Below are positions 50,259 through 60,465 of a stretch of DNA of 64,000 nucleotides, in pieces. The notes under the pieces are model-generated. The model was not told the DNA's origin. It made no database searches and was given only the letters and a program-made list of their open reading frames with translations. Positions within the stretch are counted from its first letter, which is position 1. Each line of letters opens with the position of its first letter. The translations under genes and the position numbers were made by a program. The DNA is taken from assembly GCF_050436995.1 (NCBI RefSeq), contig NC_134775.1, positions 3,759,124 to 3,823,123 on the forward strand, read 5' to 3'. This DNA is from Anticarsia gemmatalis (Eukaryota > Arthropoda > Insecta > Lepidoptera > Erebidae).

Positions 50259-50473
50259 TAGGAAAGGTAGACAGAAATATAGTACCAGTTAGGCTAAGAA
50301 AAAGAAAAACGAAAGTAGCAGTAAAAAATATAAAACGACCTCCGCAGGTGGTAGCAGACAGTCCTGACGCTCCTGGCCCTAGCAGAATTGGCAAGCAGCG
50401 TAAACCTGCAAGATATGACTCTGAGTCCTGGAATAGCGCCGATACGGACAAATGCAGCAGCGATTCAGAGTAG
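50231..50473 (+). pseudogene. pol: Errantivirus Pol: C-terminal tail
   Basis: 80 residues, basic then Ser/Asp-rich (VPVRLRKRKTKVAVKNIKRP ... SSDSE-stop), the usual errantivirus Pol end; it overlaps the env frame. Confidence 0.6.
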
Positions 50474-52091
50474 TCACTGGACTATTTTTAAAACTATAGA
50501 TTTAGAAACTATAGATAGGTGTTTAGATAGTAATATTAATCTATATTTTAGATTAAAAAGTATGATTTACTCGCAAAATGATTCACTTCATGAACTTGTA
50601 GGATTAACATTGCAAATAGAATCTTTTATGGACCTCACAAAAGATAGACTAAAACAAATAATGCCTAATAAAAGATACAGAAGAGGCTTGATAAATCCAT
50701 TAGGTTCAATTGTTAAGATAATTTCGGGTAACCTTGATAATGATGACGCTAAGAAATATAATTTCGAAATAAGTCAGCTTAAAAACAGAGAACATTCAGT
50801 AGAAAGAAAACTTTCACTTATGCAAAAAGCCTTTGATAAGTTAGTAAATATTTCGGATGACCTGAAATACAACTTAATTTGCTTAAATGTCAAAACTTTA
50901 CGACTACAAACATTACAGTATAATCAATCAATCACACATAATATCGTCAGTCAAATGAATACCTTATATCAGATCTTAAATAACTTTCGCACGATCTATA
51001 ACTTAGTACAAGAGATAGAAACAGCAATAGTTTTTAGCAGAATACACATACTTCACCAGTCTATAATTAATACGACAGAACTTTTTAATATATTGTTAGA
51101 AATAGAGAAATATCATAGATTAGTGTATAAAGTAGATAAGAATAATATGACGAAATTAGAAAGTACTATAGTTCTTAAATCTTATTCTGATAATTATAAG
51201 TTAGTATTTGTGTTAGAAATCCCTTTGTTAGACACGATTACATATAACTATTACAAAATAATTCCTATACCCATTTACAATCCTAATACCTTGAAAACCT
51301 CTATTATAATTCCTAAGTACCCCTACCTAATAGTGAATGGATTGAAATATAGACCCCTGTCTACACCATGCGAGAAAATCGAAGACGATCGAGTCCTTTG
51401 CAAAGAAGACAACATTGTGCAGTACGCAGACACAACTTGCATTGAACAAATAATGCTGTTGAAAAATTACTCTGCAGGCCACAAGACCTATATTGAGATA
51501 GAAAACGAAAGAATTCACATGGTAGCTGATGGAATATGGCTACTTTTCGCAAAGCAAGATATAGTACTCACCGAAAGCTGCAACGACGAAATCATGAAGT
51601 ACAACCTGAAAGGCACATTTCTAGTAACTCCCAACCGAAAATGCGAAACACAAATTGGAAGGAAAACCATTGGTCGAGAAGCTGAATCAAGGACATCCGA
51701 GGTGAATCTGCGGCTGAGACCAGTAGCGATGCCTGAACTACAACAAGAAATTAGAACGGACGACAGCCAAATCGATCTGCGCGGCGTGGATCTCAACGAC
51801 ATCAAAGACATTTTAGACAGTGCGAAATATAACAGTGAAAGTGTAAACGAAAGTGAAATAGTGATAACTCAAGACATAAGTGTATGGACAATAAGTATAA
51901 TAGTAATAATGATTATATCTGGGTTGATATTTGTAATTGTTAAATTTAAAGCCTACAGAAAAGACTTTTTCTTACGTCGAAATCACCTGGAACCAAAAGA
52001 TTCGTCTCCAGTTGATTTCTCTCTTAAGGGGGGAGGAGTTAAGGGTTCTCACCCTATAGATATATCCTTTGTCAGCAGTAACTCTACTTAG
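50388..52091 (+). CDS. env: Errantivirus Env (baculovirus F-like fusion protein)
   Basis: 567 codons without a stop. A furin-type site RYRR (~102) precedes a fusion-peptide-like GLINPLGSIVKIISG, as in the baculovirus F/errantivirus Env family. A long helical ectodomain and Cys residues follow (~320-430), then a transmembrane segment (ISVWTISIIVIMIISGLIFV, ~505-530) and a short basic cytoplasmic tail. In errantiviruses env is made from a spliced mRNA; the residues before ~25 here overlap pol and may not be part of the mature start. I see no clear signal peptide in frame. Function in this copy is untested. Confidence 0.8.
   Translation: MASSVNLQDMTLSPGIAPIRTNAAAIQSSHWTIFKTIDLETIDRCLDSNINLYFRLKSMIYSQNDSLHELVGLTLQIESFMDLTKDRLKQIMPNKRYRRGLINPLGSIVKIISGNLDNDDAKKYNFEISQLKNREHSVERKLSLMQKAFDKLVNISDDLKYNLICLNVKTLRLQTLQYNQSITHNIVSQMNTLYQILNNFRTIYNLVQEIETAIVFSRIHILHQSIINTTELFNILLEIEKYHRLVYKVDKNNMTKLESTIVLKSYSDNYKLVFVLEIPLLDTITYNYYKIIPIPIYNPNTLKTSIIIPKYPYLIVNGLKYRPLSTPCEKIEDDRVLCKEDNIVQYADTTCIEQIMLLKNYSAGHKTYIEIENERIHMVADGIWLLFAKQDIVLTESCNDEIMKYNLKGTFLVTPNRKCETQIGRKTIGREAESRTSEVNLRLRPVAMPELQQEIRTDDSQIDLRGVDLNDIKDILDSAKYNSESVNESEIVITQDISVWTISIIVIMIISGLIFVIVKFKAYRKDFFLRRNHLEPKDSSPVDFSLKGGGVKGSHPIDISFVSSNST
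52026..52036 (+). other. Polypurine tract of the errantivirus
   Basis: AAGGGGGGAGG directly precedes the 3' LTR start AGTTAAGG. Confidence 0.8.
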
Positions 52092-52445
52092 CAACATATA
52101 ATAATGTATTAGCATCAGCATTTCTATGAAGACAGATAAAATGTTCCAGAACAAATTATGCATAGATAGTAGTTTACCGTAGCAACTCAACCTAGCAACA
52201 TATAAATTGTACTTAAGTCAGTATTCCCATAAACATGTGTCGAACGTTCTAGAACAAATCGTGCTTAGGTAAGGGTTTACCTCCTCCACAATATGTTATT
52301 TGACGCCCTTTGTTCTAACTTACTTTTAATGTAACTTTCCATACGAAAGCCATTCTGTTCTTAGTCTTGACTCGATAACATTGTAATCGGTTTTTATTAA
52401 ATAAAATTTATTTTTATTTTAAAACCGTCTCTTCATTCCTTGACT
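52037..52445 (+). terminator. 3' LTR of the errantivirus (complete)
   Basis: 409 bp with short inverted termini AGTTAAGG / CCTTGACT. AATAAA near 52399. It holds a partial internal duplication (TAGCAACATATAA occurs twice, ~52089 and ~52194). LINE-C ORF1 resumes at 52446. Confidence 0.8.
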
Positions 52446-53311
52446 AGCGCGCTTCTTCGAAGCGGTCTCGTCTAGATGATACTCAGTCTCCCAGAGGGGA
52501 AGCCAAACGCGCGAAAACCGACGCGAAACCGAAGCGGGCGATGAGCTACGCGGATGCGAACAAATCGCATCTGCGAGTAGCGATTATCACCGCCCCGCCT
52601 AGGGACCTCTCACAAAGCCAGGCAGATCAGCTGAGGGAAGCTATCGATGATAGCATCCTGCAAGCTGTACTGTCTCCGCCATCTCCGAGTGTACATGCTC
52701 CATCTTTCCGCGGCCGCTCCTTCCTCATGGACGGGGCTTTAGCGATGTGGTGTGAAGACACAAACGCTCTCGACTGGCTGAAAAAAGAAATTGGGAACAT
52801 AGCGTCGCCAGTCCCAGGAACCACTCTGGCTGTAATTAAGCATTCAGAAATGAAAAAGAAGCTGAAGGCTAGGCTTCTGATTCACACCCGCATCACCGAA
52901 GCTACTACACTGCAGAGAGTCCTTTGTGCCCAGAACCCATGGTACAAATTAGACTCCTGGCAGTGTTACGACATGACGGTGGATGACAAACCACAAGAGG
53001 TCAACTCCAAGGAGAAGATAGTCCATCTTATCCTTGGTATCCCTGAGGACCAAAAGCAAACCATCCTGGATCGTGATCGCCGAGTAGCGCACATGTCTGG
53101 GAGTGGCTACATCCGGTTCTTCTCCTCGCAGGAACCAGCAACGAGCGGCAGTAAACCAACGGCGACGGAGGAGTCAACGGTGAGGGCCACATCTAGTCCC
53201 GAACCGTCCACCTCTGCTCCCCAACAGGGTTCGAGCGAGATGGAGACAGATCCGCCGCTGCAGAACAAGGGGACTACCAGTGACGAAGATGACGTCCTGC
53301 GTAGCCCGTAG
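52446..53311 (+). pseudogene. LINE-C ORF1, C-terminal fragment
   Basis: In-frame from the LTR edge: a basic stretch (KRSRLDDTQSPRGEAKRAKT), then from 52541 MSYADANKSHLRVAII and a compact domain with FRGRSFLMDGALAMWCEDTN and LIHTRITEATTLQRVLCAQN, ending ETDPPLQNKGTTSDEDDVLRSP. It resembles the DUF4780-like gag domain of insect LINE ORF1; no CCHC knuckles are seen. RNA binding is inferred. It overlaps the ORF2 start by 32 bp. Confidence 0.7.
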
Positions 53312-54761
53312 TCCCCTAAATATAATACAAACCAACCTCCAGCACAAACAAATAGCGGCGGCCACTCTACGCAGAGCACTGGAGGTAAACAACAAGACCG
53401 TCGCCCTGATCCAGGACCCGTGGACCAGAAACAACAAAATCTGCGGTCTAAGCAATATTTGCGGTAAGTTACTGGTAAAAACCTCAGTCGACAAACCGAG
53501 AACTTGCATTTTCATGCCCAACACCATAACAACCACGTTACTAAATCAATTCTGTTCTAGAGACCTCACTGCAGTGACAATCCTCACAGAAAATAACACA
53601 ACCCTAGTCTTAGCCTCAGTGTACATGCCGAGCGACGGCGAAACTCCAACTAGAGAACTGGCCGAACTTGTACAACACTGCGAAACACAAGACTGGGAGC
53701 TGATCATCGCTGCAGACTGTAATGCACACCATCCTCTGTGGGGAAGTAAGGATAACAACAAAAGAGGTGAGTCACTAGCCGAATACCTATTTCAAACAAA
53801 CCTAAACATTATAAACAGGGGTACTGAACCCACTTTTGTAAGCTCAAGGTATCAAACTATAATAGACATCACATTGGCAACACACGCGGCTGCTAATCTG
53901 ATTGCGGTCTGGCACGTATCAGACGAGCCATCCCTTGCAGACCACCGCCGCGTGTGCTTTCAAATTCAATACAAGCAAAAAGACCCTGACCTATATCGCA
54001 ACCCCCGAAAAACGGATATATCAAGGTACACAAACTTACTTACCAAAGCACTAAGTGACGGACTAGTAACTGACGTCACTCTTAGTACTAATAATATAGA
54101 CTTAAACGTAAAATTTCTAACCAAAAGCATGTTGAACAGCTATCATTCAGCATGCCCCACTTCAATATCCAAAGACCCCGGGAAAAGTTCGTGGTGGGGG
54201 CCGGAACTTGAACGCCTTCGTAAGGGTCTCAGGACACTTTTTAACCATGCAAAAAACACCAGAACCATTGAGGCCTGGGATAAATATAAAATTGCACAAA
54301 AACACTACAAGAAACGCATCAGATTTCGAAGAACGGAGTCTTGGCATAACTTCTGTAGCAACATAGACTCGACAAACCAAGCCGCAAGAATAAAGAAAAT
54401 ACTTTCCAAAGGAAACCCGAATCTTTTGGGCGCTCTTAAGAAAGTAGACGGCACCTACACAAATACTGACAAAGAAACGTGTGAAATATTGCTGGAAACA
54501 CACTTTCCAGGCTGTCTGATGACATCAGGTTTTGATTGGTCAGACGAGCACCACAACACACCAACAACCCAAGACTGGGAAGTCGCTAACAAAATAGTAA
54601 CCGCGGATAGGATGGCATGGGCCATAAAAAGCTTCCAGCCATTCAAATCAGCAGGGTTAGACATGATTTTCCCGGCGCTACTACAGAGCCTGTATAGCTT
54701 TCAAATACATACCCAAATTGTGGAGAGAAGCAAAGGTAGTTTTCCTCCCCAAACCGAGTAG
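53280..54761 (+). pseudogene. LINE-C ORF2: endonuclease and linker
   Basis: AP-type endonuclease: IIQTNLQHKQIAA (Asn), ALIQDPWTRNNKICG (Asp where Glu is usual in QEPW), IIAADCNAHHPLWGS (Asp, Asn) and PSLADHRRVCF (Asp, His). A linker follows with the family-typical YKKRIRFRRTESWHNFCSNI. The stop at 54759 follows a frameshift near 54705-54765. The changed Glu may reduce cleavage, or may be native to the family. Confidence 0.75.
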
Positions 54762-54774
54762 GAAGACTACACTC

Positions 54775-55925
54775 ATGCTAAAGCTTTCAGGCCAATTAGT
54801 CTTACATCATTCCTTTTAAAAACACTGGAAAGACTTGTAGACATATACTTAAGGGATGGAGTACTAAAGAACAATCCACTACATCCCCAACAACATGCGT
54901 ATAGAAAAGGCAAATCAACAGAGTCGGTACTGCACAAGGTTGTGTACAAAATAGAATCGGCCTTCACAAACAAAGCCTCAACACTCGCTTCCTTCATAGA
55001 TATAGAAGGAGCTTTTGACAAAACCATGCACAACAGCATTAAACATGCCCTACAAAGACTTAAAGTAAAACCAGTCCTAACTGGATGGATTACTGAACTA
55101 GTCAGCAAAAGGGCGGTACAGATAGTGGCAAACACCACAATGAGAGCAAAAGTGGTCAGAGGATGCCCCCAGGGAGGCGTCCTTTCACCACTTCTATGGA
55201 ACATAGTAGTTGATAGCCTCCTAACTAGTTTAAATAAAAAAGGGTACACTACTATTGGATATGCAGATGACCTAGCAATACTGATAAATGGGACAGCTGA
55301 AAACGTACTTTGTAAAATAATATAATGCGCTCAGCTTTTCAGATTATAGAAAAATGGTGTGAGGAACACCAACTATCAGTAAACCCCAAAAAAACAGAAC
55401 TAATCCTTTTCACCAACAAAAGGAAGTTACCGGACCTCCAACTACCAAAACTGTTTAACACCAAACTCACCCTGTCAACTCAAGTGAAATATCTGGGCAT
55501 GGTTCTTGACAACAAACTGAATTGGGCGAGTCATATTGAAGCAAAAACTAGGAAGGCCTGTATAGCTTTCGGCCAGTGTAGAAGAATGGTTGGTAACAAA
55601 TGGGGTCTCAACCCAAAAATAACACTCTGGCTATACACATCAGTTATCAGACCTTCTATCACCTACGGATCAGTTGTATGGTGGCCCAGAACACAACTGA
55701 CAACGGTAAAGTATGTGTAGCCACCACTGGATGCATGAAAACCACTCCATCAAATGCACTTGAGTATCTCCTGAACCTTAGACCCTTAGATTTGGTCATA
55801 CAGGAGGAGGCACAGGCGGCTGCCTTAAGACTAAGAGCAAACGGGCTATGGCAGCAGAACCCAGAAACAACACACACCAAAATTTTGCAAGGTATCCTGA
55901 AGGAAATACCACGCTATTTGTTCCG
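54775..55925 (+). pseudogene. LINE-C ORF2: reverse transcriptase (three frames)
   Basis: AKAFRPISLTSFLLKTLERL, ASFIDIEGAFDKTMHNSI (catalytic Asp), RGCPQGGVLSPLLWNIVVDS and IGYADDLAIL (both Asp). Frameshifts or stops occur near 55322 and 55719; the thumb continues as CMKTTPSNALEYLLNLRPLD to 55925. Here LINE-D takes over; coding resumes with RNase H at 58433, some residues short. Confidence 0.75.
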
Positions 55926-55931
55926 TGTGTA

Positions 55932-56061
55932 GCCAATGCTCAGTCACACAGAAAATACCTACATTATGTTTTTGTAAAAACAATTCTACTTCTAATTCCT
56001 TGCTGGATAAACCTTGTATGTTTTGATGTACTAAATTTAATGAGCCTAGCTGTTTATCCAT
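55932..56061 (-). pseudogene. LINE-D ORF2 start (endonuclease N-terminus)
   Basis: MDKQLGSLNLVHQNIQGLSS (with the catalytic Asn) and FCVTEHWLHTEQ (Glu); starts 12 bp after the ORF1 stop. Everything after LHTEQ is LINE-C sequence. Confidence 0.7.
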
Positions 56062-56072
56062 TGTCCTACCTG

Positions 56073-57638
56073 TCAGTTTAAAGAATCGGATACATTATTC
56101 GTAACCTTGTCGCTAACTACACTATCTATACATTTAATCACAGTATTGTTAGAATAACTACACAATACTGGGTCGTCCCTTAACCGAAACTGCGTTATAG
56201 CACCTATAACTGTGTTAATATTATAAGCTAACAATGTAGCAATTTGTCGTTTGTCCGAACTATTAAGAAACATAGTTTCTTGAGTATAAATAAAACTACT
56301 AATAAACTTATTAGTGTCAAAAAACAATAACTTATCACTATGATAAGACGTCATTAAATGTAATTGATTATTCAACCTATGTATACGCCTATTTTCCCTT
56401 TCTGTAAGAGATTGTGAGTACGGGAATGCGCAGATAATTAATTTACCTAAATCTAATTGCAATAAACTGCTAATACTATCAATAATATCAGTTTTATCTA
56501 AACCTAAACTATCACCTATCAGTAAAACTACTGTTGTATTTATATCTAAGCGAGTGTTCCTAATTCTATCTACTATTTGATTTAATTTGAGGTTATGGTA
56601 ACAGTTATTTTTAAAACTACAATGTAAGTTGTTGTTTATTATAGGTCCTAAGTTAATGCCTAACTTATCTGAGAACATAGCTACTCTGTTCTTTGTGTTA
56701 AGATCTATAAAGGAAGAGGGAGTACAGTCAGATGAGTCGGTCAGTGAAGTCTCAGTACCTAAACTAATTTGAGAAGGTTCTAACTGTTCTAAGTCACAAG
56801 GGGGTCCCTGAGACTGAGAACACCTAGTGCATGGAGTGCTATCAGCTAAGGCCCTAACACGCTCTAAATTTTCCCTGCCAACTTTAGCAATCTCATCGTA
56901 TTTTAGTATGTAATCATGAGTTTCACGTTCATAATCTAAGGTAATTTTTGTTAATTTAGATTGTAGGTATGAGATTTGTGACTTAAGGTCAAGAGTGTGT
57001 CTGTCATACATTAGCCTACTGGAGATGAGTTCTTCACTACAACTATTGACTTCTAAAACTAGTTCCCTACGTTCCTCAATCAAATCTTTATTTGATTTAA
57101 CCAATAATCTAAGTTTGTTAAATTTCTTGAGTTTTAATTCTAATTTTTTAATTATCTTACTAATTCTAGTGAATTTCCTAAACTTTTTATTGCTTCTAAC
57201 TCTAGTTAACAAAGATTTACAGCCTATAAGCTCAGAATACAAATGATGAGTTGCACTACTGTCAAATGATTGTATTGACCGTTCCAATGAGATGATCTTA
57301 GTGTGGGCTTCATGCAGGCTTGTCTCTAGCTCATTTATGCGGCTCAGAGACCACTCATAGGTCTCATTACAGCTGCCAAATGAGCTAACTTCGTGTTGTA
57401 GCCTGTCCCGCTGATCCAGTAAGTCCATATTTTCAATATGGAGCTCAGCAAGTTCCCCCTTCAGTGATACAACCTTGTGGTTAACCTCGCTGATCTCTTC
57501 TTCACAGTCAACACGCTCCCTCAACAGCAGGCTGTTCTCATCTTTGCACTTCTTGAGCTCGAGCAGAGCAAGTTTAAGCTTGTTCTCAGTATCCTTTGCT
57601 GTTGCCTTCCTGGTCATCATGGTTGATATTAACAACAA
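56073..57638 (-). CDS. LINE-D ORF1: coiled coil plus SGNH-like (esterase) domain
   Basis: 521 residues, intact. Residues ~15-265 are a near-continuous coiled coil (TENKLKLALLELKKCKDENS ... LIEERRELVLEVNS). A Cys pair CTRCSQ (~272) and an acidic linker follow. The C-terminal domain has TTVVLLIGDSLGLDKTDI (~373-390): GDS is the block-I motif of SGNH hydrolases, found in ORF1 of some CR1-group LINEs, where the esterase may bind RNA or lipid. A late Asp-His pair typical of SGNH enzymes is not evident. The ATG at 57638 was taken; a second ATG is six codons later. Confidence 0.75.
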   Translation of the reverse strand: MLLISTMMTRKATAKDTENKLKLALLELKKCKDENSLLLRERVDCEEEISEVNHKVVSLKGELAELHIENMDLLDQRDRLQHEVSSFGSCNETYEWSLSRINELETSLHEAHTKIISLERSIQSFDSSATHHLYSELIGCKSLLTRVRSNKKFRKFTRISKIIKKLELKLKKFNKLRLLVKSNKDLIEERRELVLEVNSCSEELISSRLMYDRHTLDLKSQISYLQSKLTKITLDYERETHDYILKYDEIAKVGRENLERVRALADSTPCTRCSQSQGPPCDLEQLEPSQISLGTETSLTDSSDCTPSSFIDLNTKNRVAMFSDKLGINLGPIINNNLHCSFKNNCYHNLKLNQIVDRIRNTRLDINTTVVLLIGDSLGLDKTDIIDSISSLLQLDLGKLIICAFPYSQSLTERENRRIHRLNNQLHLMTSYHSDKLLFFDTNKFISSFIYTQETMFLNSSDKRQIATLLAYNINTVIGAITQFRLRDDPVLCSYSNNTVIKCIDSVVSDKVTNNVSDSLN

Positions 57639-58432
57639 AGGATCTGAAATGTTATAAAGGAAGTTGAGATATACAGCAGAATATAGAGAGAATTAGTTGG
57701 GGAAAGTTAGTATTTATTGAGATGGTCTATGTTAGTATTGTTAATAGTTTTAGAAGAAATATACACAAAGTAACTAACAAAAGAAAGAGGAAAACACAGA
57801 TAAAGATATAGGGGATAAATAATAAGGGGTTAGTTGGACCTTGCAGTTAAATAATCTATAATTACAATGATATTACACAATGTTTTTTAAGTGGGTAGGT
57901 TTAGACCAAAAAAAAATTAATAAAATAAAAAAACTATAGCGTTGCAGTTAGTAGGAAACCTAACAATTAGACTCTTACAATACTAATTAAACTGAATGGT
58001 ATAAGGGCAATAAGCTACAATGGAAGAATATAACACTGAATCAGTGCTGCGTTGATTCAATGTTGAAGAGTATGGCGGTAGTGAGCCTGAATATGCTACA
58101 CTTAATCTAGCGGATTTTAGATAAATCTAAGAAGTCTATAATAACAAGCGATACGAAATACTCCCTGTATTTATCAAACACTTATTCCTTGTTTGAATTT
58201 GAAATACGTTGACGCCTTGACACTTGGTTGGCGTAATTATATTGTTGTCTTAATCACACTTTTCCATCTTGATTGACTATTATATTAGCAGAAGACAACC
58301 TAATTGCACTTATTTACAACTTTTAGACACAATTATTGACAAATACGTAATAAATAAATAAAAATCGAATTTTAAAACTGAGAGCAAAAATTTCAAGTCA
58401 CTACACCAGTGTTGCCAGATTCGAGATCCTAA

Positions 58433-59290
58433 TCCGCACTTGATGACTCTGGCATCAACGAAGTTAGGATATACACTGACGGATCCAAAACCGCACTTGG
58501 TACAGGAGCCGGTGTCTTCTCGAACGATCTAAATATCAAAATATCAGCCACCCTAGATAAACTAAATACAATCTTCCAAGCAGAATGTATAGGAATCACT
58601 AAGGCAGCACAAGCAGTCGCAGCCAGAGATGTCAGAGACCTTAAAATAAAAATTGTCTCGGACAGTGCATCCATGCTCCAAGCCTTACAAAACAACGTTA
58701 TAACATCTGCCCTTGTTCTGGAATGCCACAATGCGCTTCAAGCTATTGCACGTACGAACACGGTTACCCTGCAATGGATCAAAGGGCACAGTAACTCAAT
58801 GGGAAACGATGCAGCTGATGAACTAGCTAAAAGGGGATCAAAGGGAACAGTATTGGGACCGGAACCACTACTGCCAATCCCCCAAGCACAAATTAAATCT
58901 TTGCTGAACAGAAACACCGAAGTGAAACATCTAAAAGAATGGAACAACAGTAAAGGTTGCAGGCTAACTAAGGCTGCAGTCCCGGTGGCACCTAAAAATC
59001 TTGCCCGCAACCTTATCAGTCTAAAAAGGGACAAAATACGCAAGGTAATAGGAATCCTAACCGGCCATTGTCCCTTAAACAAACATCTATGTACAATAGG
59101 TGTGACGGACAGCCCTCTGTGCAGAGGATGCATGGAAGCAGAGGAAACACCACAACATGTACTTGTGGAATGCAACAGCGTGGCGGATCAACGAGCGCGA
59201 ACTAAAATATTGCCAACAACACTCCAGGAAGCCTGCAGCAACTTGAAAAAGCTTCTGACGTTCTGGGAGGAACTAGGATGGCTGGAGTGA
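58433..59290 (+). pseudogene. LINE-C ORF2: RNase H domain and C-terminal zinc motif
   Basis: RNase H: VRIYTDGSKTALGTGAG (Asp), FQAECIGITKAAQAV (Glu), KIVSDSASMLQAL (Asp), QWIKGHSNSMGNDAADELAK (His, Asp). All catalytic acids are present. After it come TGHCPLNKHL and SPLCRGCMEAEETPQHVLVE, the C-x2-C ... H motif at the end of many LINE ORF2s. The listed ATG (58673) is internal; the domain begins at the LINE-D border. It ends GWLE-stop. Confidence 0.8.
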
Positions 59291-59339
59291 GGCTGAATCT
59301 ATGTAAGACGGTAGCTACACGCACAAAGGCCCAATTAGG

Positions 59340-59383
59340 AGGCTAAGTGCGGAAAAAGCCCAGACAACCTAACCTAACCCATC
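59340..59383 (+). other. LINE-C 3' tail with CCTAA-like repeats
   Basis: ACAACCTAACCTAACCC near the 3' end resembles the insect telomere unit CCTAA (TTAGG). Then the TSD TATTATATTT. No poly(A). Confidence 0.6.
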
Positions 59384-59469
59384 TATTATATTTCTATGTT
59401 TACTTAACTTACAGTTATGATCACAACATTCTCTTAATTCTACAGGAAAATCTATCAGTCTAAGTTTAC

Positions 59470-59522
<53 letters not shown>

Positions 59523-60182
59523 CTAAAAAAAGACAACTCCCGCACTAAGAATTGCTCTTGTGTCGCGGGGACTTTTACAAACATACAAACAACGGACACA
59601 AAGCACAACCAGACCCGAAACAATTATTTGTGGATCGCGCAAATAATTGTCCCGTGTGGGAATCGAACCCACGACCTCCCGTTGCAGTGGTATCGGCGTG
59701 GCGACCTACACAATTTACTATATTCAATAATTTGATCATCTGTTCTCTGACCCCACAGTACACCCTTCCTTTTTCTGTGCTCATTAACAATATTTGTAGG
59801 TACAATCCCGTTTAATTCACACTCAATAACAAGTGGTAGATGATCAGACCAATACGTATCATATTTAATTGATATACTTGTTATTGTTTGTCTTGCGGAT
59901 TGACTCACCACACAGTGATCGAGCCACCGGGTGCAACCGTGTGCATCACTAATAAACGTGTAGTTATCAGATAGAGAGCCCAGTAAGTCTAAATCAGCAG
60001 AAGTCCAGTGATGATCATTACAAAAAGAGTTCAACTCATTCCCAAACAATTCTCCTGGGTGAGCGTTGAAATCCCCTAACATAAAAATAGCTTCTACTGA
60101 ACAATTATCTATAATGGCACATAACTCACCCAAGCACCCCGTAAAATTCGGTAGATTTTCCACACAATTAGTAGGCATATAC
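59384..60182 (-). pseudogene. LINE-E endonuclease, C-terminal piece
   Basis: Minus strand: VYMPTNCVENLPNF (from ~60182), AIFMLGDFNAHPGELFG (Asp, Asn), YTFISDAHGCTRWLDHCVVS and YDTYWSDHLPLVIE (Ser-Asp-His). SINE-1 interrupts after DQIIEYSK; LRLIDFPVELRECCDHNC resumes below it. With the N-terminal piece, all AP-endonuclease residues are present. Confidence 0.75.
59472..59713 (-). mobile_element. tRNA-derived SINE-1
   Basis: On the minus strand a box-B-like GTGGGTTCGATTCCCAC (~59654-59670) follows CAACGGGAGGTC, then a body and a 51-base A-run (T's 59472-59522). TTTACTA flanks it (59465-59471, 59714-59720). No cloverleaf outside the SINE, so not a tRNA gene. The long pure A-run suggests recent insertion. 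Confidence 0.8.
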
Positions 60183-60465
60183 AGGGTGTCCCAAAACTCA
60201 ACGATAATCCGAGACAGGATGAAAGGCCAAGTCATACCGGTTCTAGGAAAAAAAAAAAAATCCATATCACTTAGTTCAGCAATAATAGACACTTTTCAAA
60301 AAAGTTGAAATTCCACACCCTTGATCGCATTTTCAAGTCCTGTGATCACCAGTGTCACAATTTCACTGTGTTTTTTTGAATTTCGTGATCTTCATTAAAT
60401 ATGCTATTAATCGTAAAACAAATTAATGCACAAAGCATTGTTAATTATTATAATATATTGTTATA
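60183..60465. mobile_element. Unidentified insert in LINE-E endonuclease
   Basis: It begins CAGGGTGTCCCAAAACTC after TATA and ends near TATATAATC; endonuclease coding is interrupted between IKVMI and VYMPT. The left end looks like a DNA-transposon terminus, but the inverse is missing on the right, so it may be truncated. Confidence 0.45.

Larger units (their letters stand above)
44638..52445 (+). mobile_element. Errantivirus-like endogenous retrovirus (Ty3/gypsy with env)
   Basis: LTR remnant, PBS, gag, pol (protease, RT, RNase H, integrase), env, polypurine tract and complete 3' LTR in the order of Metaviridae errantiviruses. Over 316 bp the LTRs differ at about five sites. The 5' LTR lacks its first ~92 bp, so no target duplication can be read on that side. 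Pol has frameshifts, a short deletion after YLDD and a Lep1 insertion; the copy is defective. It sits inside LINE-C ORF1. Confidence 0.85.
55932..58430 (-). mobile_element. LINE-D: 5'-intact, 3'-missing LINE inside LINE-C
   Basis: In minus-strand order: ~790-bp 5' UTR, ORF1 with coiled coil and GDS motif (57638-56073), then only the first ~43 codons of ORF2. All of RT and the 3' UTR are absent. LINE inserts normally lose the 5' end, so this copy was shortened after insertion or by recombination. LINE-C also lacks residues here, supporting a deletion. Confidence 0.7.
43770..59383 (+). mobile_element. LINE-C: full-length LINE with RNase H, inserted in LINE-E
   Basis: Flanked by TATTATATTT. Order: ~430-bp 5' UTR, ORF1 (44204-44637 and 52446-53311), ORF2 endonuclease (53280 on), RT (54775-55925), RNase H and C-terminal zinc motif (58433-59290), and a tail ending CAACCTAACCTAACCC. 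The errantivirus splits ORF1 and LINE-D splits ORF2. A terminal RNase H is typical of the I/LOA/R1-related groups; I do not go further. Own sequence is ~5.3 kb. Confidence 0.85.
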
